From Chloroflexota bacterium (lineage in GTDB: Bacteria; Chloroflexota; Dehalococcoidia; Lucifugimonadales; JADFKI01), in contig JADFKI010000005.1 in assembly GCA_022565015.1 (NCBI GenBank), forward strand, positions 1-31,002: DNA of 31,002 bases, read 5' to 3'. The translations under genes and the position numbers were made by a program. This document shows, one piece after another, positions 25,829 to 31,002 of the stretch (positions within the stretch are counted from its first letter, which is position 1; every line of letters begins with the position of its first letter). The notes beneath the pieces were generated by a model, which was not told the DNA's origin, ran no database searches, and worked only from the letters and a program-made list of their open reading frames with translations.

Positions 25829-25930
25829 CCAGGTTTGTGTGATGATAGGCGTAAAAACTGTGCCTGTTGTTAAGTACGAAATAGATGAAAGCTTCTTCAC
25901 GGACCTGAAGGCATAACCGAGGGTTAGCGC

Positions 25931-26176
25931 ATGACCATGACTCAAGATGTGCCCGAGGGCGGGCGCCTTGCCAAGGTGGAGGCAGTTGTTGAATCGATAG
26001 TCCGAGAATTGGCAGAAGTTCGGACGGATCTGCGTGAACTCCGCTCGGACACACTGTCCGGTTTGGGCGCGTTGAGTGCAAAAATAGATAAAACCTTTCT
26101 CCGGACGATCGGAATTATGATCCTGATGTGGGTATCAACAATAATCGCCGTAATCGTGGCTATATTGGTAGGCTAG
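25931..26176 (+). CDS. Small coiled-coil protein with C-terminal membrane anchor
   Basis: 81 residues, ATG 25931. The N-terminal 45 residues form an amphipathic helix with heptad-like spacing (LAKVEAVVESIVRELAEVRTDLRELRSDTLSGL), followed by a membrane helix at about 58-80 (IGIMILMWVSTIIAVIVAILVG). This layout, sometimes called DUF1640-like, is common in short bacterial proteins of unknown function, often near toxin-antitoxin genes. It lies between ilvC and leuA but has no evident role in leucine synthesis. GAGGGT lies upstream of the start. Confidence 0.65.
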   Translation: MTMTQDVPEGGRLAKVEAVVESIVRELAEVRTDLRELRSDTLSGLGALSAKIDKTFLRTIGIMILMWVSTIIAVIVAILVG

Positions 26177-26525
26177 GGGCAAACAAGAAATGAACTACAC
26201 GGAGGTTTCCTGCGTGGTTCGCCGAAGTGACCGGGTCTTGGCGGGGCTCGGTCCGGCGGACTGCGTTCTCCTTTAAAGCCGAATAACATTACAGCATCGC
26301 AGCGCTTACCGCTGGGGTACCGCGCTCGGCTCGATTGCGTCTTCTTTAGGTGGGACCCGTTTGAGGAGATTTCTAGAGTATGGGACATGGGGTGGGCCGG
26401 GCGAGACAAATCCCTTGAGCGGCAATGCTCGAGACGGGTTTCGTCATTTCAGGATCATGAAGCCTTAAGTGCTGACGAAGAGTAAATGGATATAAACGCC
26501 ATCGGGGCATAAAAGGAGAAAAGGA
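26177..26525 (+). other. Intergenic leader region of leuA, no gene recognised
   Basis: Imperfect hairpins occur (for example around 26402-26450) and a motif resembling part of a T-box (CTGGGGTACCGCG) lies near 26313. I see no stem I and no terminator with a T-tract. A 28-codon frame at 26190-26276 ends with two Leu codons but lacks a ribosome binding site. The ribosome binding site AAAAGGAG for leuA lies at 26512-26519. Confidence 0.4.
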
Positions 26526-28079
26526 ATGTCGGATGACAAGGTAATCATCTTCGACACCACGCTGAGAGACGGAGAGCAGTCGGCGGGAATAGGCCTGACG
26601 AGTCAAGAGAAAATGGAGATCGCCAAGCAGCTCGACAGGCTTGGCGTCGACGTAATCGAAGCGGGATTCGCCGCCAGCTCACCGGGCGATTTCGAGGCCG
26701 TTCAAGCCATCGCCAGGGAGGTCCGCCGTCCAATCATCGCATCATTGGCGCGATGCGTCTTGCCGGACGTCGATGCCGCGTGGGAGGCCATAAAAGAGGC
26801 CGCGCACCCGCGAATTCACGTCTTCATCTCGAGCTCGGACGTTCAGATAATGCACCAGCTTCGCCGCAATCCGGAGGAGGTCCTGGACATGGCGGTCGCC
26901 TCTGTTGAGCGAGCGAAAAGCCACTGCGAGGATGTCGAGTTCTCTCCCATGGACGCCACGCGGACCGATGAAGAGTACCTCTACAGGATGCTCGAGGCCG
27001 TGATAAAGGCCGGCGCCACGACCATAAACATTCCCGACACCGTCGGCTACGCCATGCCCTGGGAGTTCGCCCAGCGCATCGAGAACATCAAGGAGAACGT
27101 TCCCAATATCGACGAGGTGGTCCTGAGCGTTCACTGTCACAACGACCTGGGCCAGGCCGTGGGCAACAGCCTTGCCGGCGTCAAGGCAGGCGTGAGACAG
27201 GTCGAGGGGTGCATCAACGGCCTCGGAGAGCGGGCCGGCAACGCCGCCCTCGAGGAAGTCATCATGGCCATAGAAACTCGGCCCGACATCTATGGCGTCG
27301 GCACCAACATCGACACTCGACAGATCTACAGGACCAGCCGCCTGGTAAGCGATATCACCGGCTTCCCCGTTCAGCCGAACAAGGCGATCGTGGGCGCCAA
27401 CGCCTTCAGGCACGCCTCCGGCATTCACCAGGACGGCGTGCTAAAGGAGCGGTCCACCTTCGAGATCATGGACCCGCAGGCGATAGGCTGGCCCAGCAAC
27501 GAGCTGGTCCTGGGCAAGCTCAGCGGCCGCGCCGGACTGCGAGCGCGCCTGAACGAGCTCGGATTCAACCTGGACAAGGACGAGCTAGCCGAGACATTTG
27601 TGGTCTTCCAGGAGCTGGCCGACCGGAAGCCCGAGGTTACCGACGCCGACCTGCTCTCCATCATGTCCAGCCAGAGACGAATCTCGGACGTTCCGGCCAT
27701 GTACAGGCTGGAGCACGTTCAAGTGTCGTGCGGAAGTCATGAGATACCGACGGCAACGGTAACCATCGTCGACTCTGAAGAGAAATCAGTCACGGACGCC
27801 GCCACCGGAACGGGTCCCGTTGACGCCGTTTATAAGGCCATCAACCGCGTGGTGCAGGTGTCCAATACCCTGACCGAGTTCCGTGTAGACGCCGTCACGG
27901 GAGGCATAGACGCCATCGGAGACGTCACGATACGCATCGAGAAGGACGACAGGGCCTACGTTGGCCGTGGGTCCGACGTCGACATCATAGTTGCCAGCGC
28001 CAAGGCATACATGAACGCGCTGAACCGGCTGCTGGCCACCCAGGACACTCGCCCGACCTTCGATGTCCCTACTTCCTAG
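26526..28079 (+). CDS. leuA: 2-isopropylmalate synthase
   Basis: 517 residues. It condenses acetyl-CoA with 2-oxoisovalerate, the committed step to leucine. The TIM-barrel domain opens with IFDTTLRDGEQSAG, where the Arg-Asp pair is catalytic. The metal-binding HxH is His203/His205 in SVHCHNDLG, and GLGERAGNAALEEV and HASGIHQDG follow. The C-terminal regulatory domain (from about 385; SSQRRISDVPAMYRLEHVQVSCGS, GTGPVDAVYKAINRV) is the leucine-sensing LeuA dimer domain, so feedback inhibition is likely. The length fits the bacterial leuA1 type and excludes a shorter homocitrate synthase. It follows ilvC in the ilv-leu order usual for Dehalococcoidia. Confidence 0.96.
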   Translation: MSDDKVIIFDTTLRDGEQSAGIGLTSQEKMEIAKQLDRLGVDVIEAGFAASSPGDFEAVQAIAREVRRPIIASLARCVLPDVDAAWEAIKEAAHPRIHVFISSSDVQIMHQLRRNPEEVLDMAVASVERAKSHCEDVEFSPMDATRTDEEYLYRMLEAVIKAGATTINIPDTVGYAMPWEFAQRIENIKENVPNIDEVVLSVHCHNDLGQAVGNSLAGVKAGVRQVEGCINGLGERAGNAALEEVIMAIETRPDIYGVGTNIDTRQIYRTSRLVSDITGFPVQPNKAIVGANAFRHASGIHQDGVLKERSTFEIMDPQAIGWPSNELVLGKLSGRAGLRARLNELGFNLDKDELAETFVVFQELADRKPEVTDADLLSIMSSQRRISDVPAMYRLEHVQVSCGSHEIPTATVTIVDSEEKSVTDAATGTGPVDAVYKAINRVVQVSNTLTEFRVDAVTGGIDAIGDVTIRIEKDDRAYVGRGSDVDIIVASAKAYMNALNRLLATQDTRPTFDVPTS

Positions 28080-28086
28080 CTGCGTC

Positions 28087-28137
28087 TTGACCGGATTCTT
28101 GGTAAGACTTACAATTTACTTGGTATGCCTTACCAAG
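28087..28137 (+). promoter_or_regulatory. vapBC promoter overlapped by TTGGTA operator repeats
   Basis: TTGACC (28087-28092) and TACAAT (28110-28115) are separated by 17 bases, a good sigma-70 promoter directly after leuA. Three half-sites overlap it: CTTGGTAAG (28098-28106) in the spacer, TTGGTA (28120-28125) at the expected start point and TACCAA (28131-28136) at the ribosome binding site. The last two form the dyad TTGGTATGCCTTACCAA; the first is also a perfect 9-base complement of CTTACCAAG (28129-28137). This arrangement suits autorepression by the AbrB-type antitoxin encoded next. Confidence 0.65.
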
Positions 28138-28148
28138 GAGTCAATGCA

Positions 28149-28655
28149 ATGGCTAATATTACCCTGTCCAGCAAAGGACAAGTCACAATACCGATCGACA
28201 TATTGAGAAGGCTTGGTTTGAAGGCCGGCGACAAGCTGATCGCGGAGCTGATTGACAACCGTATCGTCCTGCTGCCTCAGCCGGAGAGTTGGACGGACTA
28301 CTTCGGGGGAAGCCTGAAGGGGGTCTACGGTTCCACCGTTGAGGAGATTGACAGATATATTTCAGAAGAGCGGGCCACTCCGGAAAGGTGGGAGTGGCAT
28401 CAGCAGCTCGACGATCTGGTGGCAACTGACGAGACGGTCTGGGTAGTGGTGGAAAGCCTAAGATTGTCGCCTAACCGGACCGCATCGTTAAGCGAACTGT
28501 CAAAGAAACCGCTTGTCCGTGATCGGATGGTGGATTCCCGTGACCTGAGAAATGCGTTAGATAAGGTGGTTGAACATGGTGGCGTGCGCAAAATCGCTCT
28601 AAATGGGGCTGTGACGGAGGTCTACCGATTAGTGCGTGAATTAGCGGATGGCTAA
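28149..28655 (+). CDS. AbrB/MazE-type antitoxin with long C-terminal extension
   Basis: 168 residues from ATG 28149, chosen because AAGGAG (28135-28140) gives an 8-base spacer; a TTG-type start eight codons earlier would overlap that site. The first 45 residues are a swapped-hairpin AbrB DNA-binding domain (ITLSSKGQVTIPIDILRRLGLKAGDKLIAELIDNRIVLLP). A toxin-binding type linker (ESWTDYFGGSLKGVYG, VEEIDRYISEER) follows. The last 85 residues (VVVESLRLSPNRTASLSELSKKPLV, LDKVVEHGGVRKIAL) look like an extra small helical, perhaps winged-helix, domain not usual in this family. The PIN toxin gene follows immediately. It is expected to neutralise the toxin and bind its own promoter. Confidence 0.85.
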   Translation: MANITLSSKGQVTIPIDILRRLGLKAGDKLIAELIDNRIVLLPQPESWTDYFGGSLKGVYGSTVEEIDRYISEERATPERWEWHQQLDDLVATDETVWVVVESLRLSPNRTASLSELSKKPLVRDRMVDSRDLRNALDKVVEHGGVRKIALNGAVTEVYRLVRELADG

Positions 28656-29123
28656 ATGGGTAGGAGGATGACGACACTCTGGGAAGAGCACATCCGTTCC
28701 GTGCGCCGCATCGGTTTTGATTCCAATGCCTTGATCTACTTTTTGGAGGGGCGACAGCCATACTACGAATACGTGGCTCAAGTCGTCGCCATGTTGGAAA
28801 GGGGCCAGGCAAAGGGCTACGTATCTACGATTGTGGAAATGGAGCTCCTAGTGAAACCAATGCGCGAGCGGGACACCGCTGGCCTCGACAAAATTGAGCT
28901 ATTCCTTCGTGGACAGAACAATCTGTTTATTCGTCCCGTCGATCGCATCGTGGCCAGACGAGCTGCGGACACGCGAGCCAGGACACGCCTATCCCCCCCT
29001 GACGCTATCATAGTCGCTACGGCCTTGGAGGAACGGTGTGACGCCATAATCGGAAACGACTCGGTCATCGCATCCCGTGCGACGAATATTCCCTACTTAT
29101 ATTTGGACGACTATATTTCATAA
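28656..29123 (+). CDS. PIN-domain ribonuclease toxin (VapC family)
   Basis: 155 residues, ATG at 28656 directly after the antitoxin stop; an ATG at 28668 abuts an AGGAGG and is a less likely start. PIN-domain acids are present: Asp22 in GFDSNALIYFLEG, Glu61/Glu63 in TIVEMELLV, Asp116 in SPPDAIIVATAL and Asp135 in IIGNDS. These coordinate Mg or Mn for RNA cleavage in VapC toxins. The gene ends only 13 bases before the leuC start, so leuC is very likely read from the same transcript. The target RNA is unknown. Confidence 0.88.
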   Translation: MGRRMTTLWEEHIRSVRRIGFDSNALIYFLEGRQPYYEYVAQVVAMLERGQAKGYVSTIVEMELLVKPMRERDTAGLDKIELFLRGQNNLFIRPVDRIVARRAADTRARTRLSPPDAIIVATALEERCDAIIGNDSVIASRATNIPYLYLDDYIS

Positions 29124-29136
29124 ATCTGGAGATTCT

Positions 29137-30534
29137 ATGCCAAAGACGATGTTCGAAAAGATCTGGGACGCCCACGTAATTCACGAGGAGCCCGGACAGC
29201 CCACGGTTCTCTACGTAGACCTGCATCTCGTGCATGAGGTCACGTCTCCTCAGGCGTTTGACGGCCTGCGGATGAATGGGCGCAAGGTGCGCAGGCCCGA
29301 CCTGACCGTATCGGTGGCGGACCACAACACGCCGACCTGGGAGCTTACCCGGCCCGTCGAAGACCCCATCGCCAAGGAGCAGCTCGACGCCCTTACCCGC
29401 AACTGCGAGGAGTTTGGACTTGAGCTTTTTGACCGCTTCAGCCCCATGCAGGGCATCGTGCACATCATCGGACCGGAGCAGGGTCATTCCCAACCCGGCA
29501 AGACGATCGTCTGCGGGGACAGCCACACCTCGACTCACGGCGCCCTCGGCGCCTTTGCCATGGGCATCGGGACGTCTGAGGTCGAGCACGTCCTGGCGAC
29601 GCAAACCCTCCGCCAGTTCAAGCCAAAGACGATGGAGATCCGCGTAGACGGCGAGCTTGCCCGCGGCGTTACCGCCAAGGACATTATTCTTGGAATAATC
29701 GGCAAAATTGGAATCGCCGGCGCAACGGGACACGTCATCGAATACACCGGTTCCGCCATTCGATCGCTATCGATGGAGGGCCGCATGACGGTCTGCAACA
29801 TGTCCATCGAGGGCGGAGCTCGTGCGGGAATGGTAGCGCCCGACGATGTTACCTTCGACTATATGCGAGGCCGTCCTTACGTGCCCCAGGGCGACGACTT
29901 CGACGCCGCAGTCGAGGAGTGGCGCAAGCTGGCCACGGACGAGGGCGCGAAGTACGACAGGCTCGTGGAGATCGACGCCTCTACGCTGGAGCCCCACGTG
30001 ACCTGGGGCACGAACCCCGGTATGGTCGTCCCCGTGACGGGGAGGGTTCCCGACCCCGCGTCTTATGAAGACGCCGGCGAGAGGGAGAGCACGGAGCGCG
30101 CCCTGGCCTACATGGGACTGGAGCCCGACACTCGAATCGAGGACATTAGCCTGGACCGCGTGTTCATAGGCTCCTGCACGAACGGGCGTCTGGACGACCT
30201 TCGCGCCGCGGCGGAGGTCGCCAAAGGGAAGAAGGTAAGCGAAAACGTTTACGCCATGGTCGTGCCGGGATCTGCGAACATCAAGAAGCAGGCCGAGGAA
30301 GAGGGGCTGGACAAGATTTTCATGGACGCGGGTTTCGACTGGCGGATTGCCGGCTGCTCCATGTGCCTCGGCATGAATCCAGACATTATCCAGCCCGGCG
30401 AGCGCTGCGCCTCGACGTCCAACCGCAACTTCGAGGGACGCCAGGGCAAGGGCGGGCGCACGCACCTGGTCAGCCCGGAGATGGCCGCCGCCGCCGCGAT
30501 CGCCGGCCACTTCGTGGACATCCGCGACTGGTGA
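29137..30534 (+). CDS. leuC: 3-isopropylmalate dehydratase large subunit
   Basis: 465 residues from ATG 29137 with GGAG 5 bases upstream; a longer in-frame start at 29077 lies inside the toxin gene and lacks support. It isomerises 2- to 3-isopropylmalate with a [4Fe-4S] cluster held by Cys347 (GSCTNGR), Cys407 and Cys410 (AGCSMCLG). Other aconitase-family motifs are DSHTSTHGALGAFAMGIGTSEVEHVLATQTL (in pieces) and SNRNFEGRQGKGGRTHLVSPEMAAAAAIAG. It is of the shorter homoaconitase/LeuC2-like type and needs a separate LeuD small subunit. leuD is not found before the window ends, although it usually follows directly. Confidence 0.95.
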   Translation: MPKTMFEKIWDAHVIHEEPGQPTVLYVDLHLVHEVTSPQAFDGLRMNGRKVRRPDLTVSVADHNTPTWELTRPVEDPIAKEQLDALTRNCEEFGLELFDRFSPMQGIVHIIGPEQGHSQPGKTIVCGDSHTSTHGALGAFAMGIGTSEVEHVLATQTLRQFKPKTMEIRVDGELARGVTAKDIILGIIGKIGIAGATGHVIEYTGSAIRSLSMEGRMTVCNMSIEGGARAGMVAPDDVTFDYMRGRPYVPQGDDFDAAVEEWRKLATDEGAKYDRLVEIDASTLEPHVTWGTNPGMVVPVTGRVPDPASYEDAGERESTERALAYMGLEPDTRIEDISLDRVFIGSCTNGRLDDLRAAAEVAKGKKVSENVYAMVVPGSANIKKQAEEEGLDKIFMDAGFDWRIAGCSMCLGMNPDIIQPGERCASTSNRNFEGRQGKGGRTHLVSPEMAAAAAIAGHFVDIRDW

Positions 30535-30562
30535 ATTTTCCGGCCATGTGGCGGGAACTACC

Positions 30563-30609
30563 TGATGCGGCGCGAAACCTCGAACGGAGTTCGGGGCGGG
30601 CCGGGTGGG
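30563..30609 (+). repeat. Direct repeat copy 1
   Basis: A 47-base unit starting TGATGCG and containing AAACCTCGAACGGAGTTCG and CGGGCCGGGTGGG. It recurs at 30954-30995, with a 5-base insertion and two adjacent substitutions separating the copies. Inside is the hairpin CCTCGAAC-GGA-GTTCGGGG. The two copies bracket the YgiT-type gene. Confidence 0.8.
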
Positions 30610-30620
30610 TAATACCCACC
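30604..30620. promoter_or_regulatory. Perfect 17-base palindrome upstream of the zinc-finger gene
   Basis: GGTGGGTAATACCCACC has perfect 8-base arms around a single central base, with no T-tract after it. It begins at the right edge of direct repeat copy 1 and lies 56 bases before the start of the YgiT-type gene, so it is a candidate operator. Confidence 0.4.
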
Positions 30621-30675
30621 AAGAGGCAAGCAAATCCGGCCTGTTGCGATGAGACGCATAGGTACGGTTGGGGAT

Positions 30676-30909
30676 ATGATTTTGAACTGCGTTATCTGCA
30701 AGCACGGTGAGGCCGTCCAAAGCAAAATCACAGTGACTCTGAACCGTGAATCACTTACCCTTGTTGTCAAGGAAGTCCCCGCTCTTGTGTGCAACAACTG
30801 CGGGGAAGAATATGTGGACGAAGAAGTATCTGCCCAGCTCTTAGAGACTGCCGAAGAGGCGTTACACACCGGAGTCGAAGTGGATATCCGGGTCTACAGA
30901 GCGGCATAG
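30676..30909 (+). CDS. YgiT/MqsA-type zinc-finger protein (orphan antitoxin-like)
   Basis: 77 residues from ATG 30676; an ATG nine codons earlier is open but the family normally begins two to four residues before the first Cys. Two CxxC pairs (Cys5/Cys8 in CVIC and Cys39/Cys42 in CNNC) form the YgiT-type zinc-binding domain, with TVTLNRESLTLVVKEVPALV between them. The C-terminal helix (EEVSAQLLETAEEAL) is short and there is no helix-turn-helix as in full MqsA. Homologues usually follow a DUF4258 toxin gene, but none lies in the 141 bases between leuC and this gene. Its function is therefore unclear. Confidence 0.8.
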   Translation: MILNCVICKHGEAVQSKITVTLNRESLTLVVKEVPALVCNNCGEEYVDEEVSAQLLETAEEALHTGVEVDIRVYRAA

Positions 30910-30953
30910 ATTGGGGAGACGATGTTGGCGGTGAGGGGCTAGTCCCTGGAAAA

Positions 30954-30995
30954 TGATGCGAAACCTCGAACGGAGTTCGTCGCGGGCCGGGTGGG
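30954..30995 (+). repeat. Direct repeat copy 2
   Basis: Second copy of the unit at 30563-30609, starting TGATGCGAAACC and ending CGGGCCGGGTGGG. It reads GTTCGTCG where copy 1 reads GTTCGGGG and lacks five bases of copy 1. It lies at the right edge of the window, so any continuation of the repeat or further copies cannot be seen. Confidence 0.8.
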
Positions 30996-31002
30996 ACAGC
31001 AT

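Noticed and set aside
26190..26276. 28-codon frame as a leucine leader peptide before leuA
   Set aside because: Only two adjacent Leu codons at the end, no ribosome binding site and no attenuator hairpin pair.
26311..26325. Possible second T-box before leuA, based on a GGGGTACCGCG motif
   Set aside because: The motif lacks the expected UGGU context for tRNA-Leu, and I found no stem I, specifier loop or terminator with a T-tract nearby.

Overview
The window is a high-GC bacterial chromosome segment that I would place, by inference, in the Chloroflexota (Dehalococcoidia or SAR202-like). The main reasons are the gene order ilvB-ilvN-ilvC-leuA-leuC under a T-box leader, the Dehalococcoidia-like ketol-acid reductoisomerase, the set of tandem acyl-CoA dehydrogenases and the frequent TTG starts. 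No rRNA, tRNA, CRISPR array or complete insertion sequence is visible.

Layout. Positions 1-2474 form an irregular accessory stretch: a small open-frame remnant, a small hypothetical gene on the minus strand, the 3' part of a polysaccharide-export (SLBB) gene, and a gene whose Wzz-like membrane N-terminus is joined to a secreted-type DUF11 protein. A strong terminator closes it. Full-length cobalamin-dependent methionine synthase (metH) fills 2887-6621. From 6795 to 11365 there are mostly minus-strand enzymes (Gfo/Idh/MocA oxidoreductase, NodB-type deacetylase, alpha/beta hydrolase, flavin reductase-like protein) and one plus-strand membrane protein. A large hybrid histidine kinase (PAS, three GAF, PAS, kinase, receiver) is divergent from a NarL-type response regulator (11636-16116). 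Then come a stand-alone Lrp-type ligand-binding domain and three acyl-CoA dehydrogenases (16295-20369). Two of these carry a catalytic-type Glu and one lacks it, which suggests a heteromeric enzyme.

From 20609 to the end lies the branched-chain amino acid locus with its inserts. A DUF433/PIN-like toxin-antitoxin pair precedes a promoter and a T-box riboswitch with a Leu (CUC) specifier and a Rho-independent terminator, which control ilvB-ilvN. A 223-base gap holding two strong RNA folds, one a three-way junction, precedes ilvC. Small accessory genes sit in the later junctions: a coiled-coil/membrane microprotein between ilvC and leuA, an AbrB/VapC toxin-antitoxin pair with its own promoter and operator-like repeats between leuA and leuC, and an orphan YgiT-type zinc-finger protein bracketed by direct repeats after leuC, where leuD would be expected.

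The most interesting points are the structured leader of ilvC, the repeated insertion of toxin-antitoxin-like genes into one biosynthetic operon (with leuC apparently readable from the vapBC promoter), and the mosaic exopolysaccharide/DUF11 fusion near the left end, which could be real or an assembly chimera.
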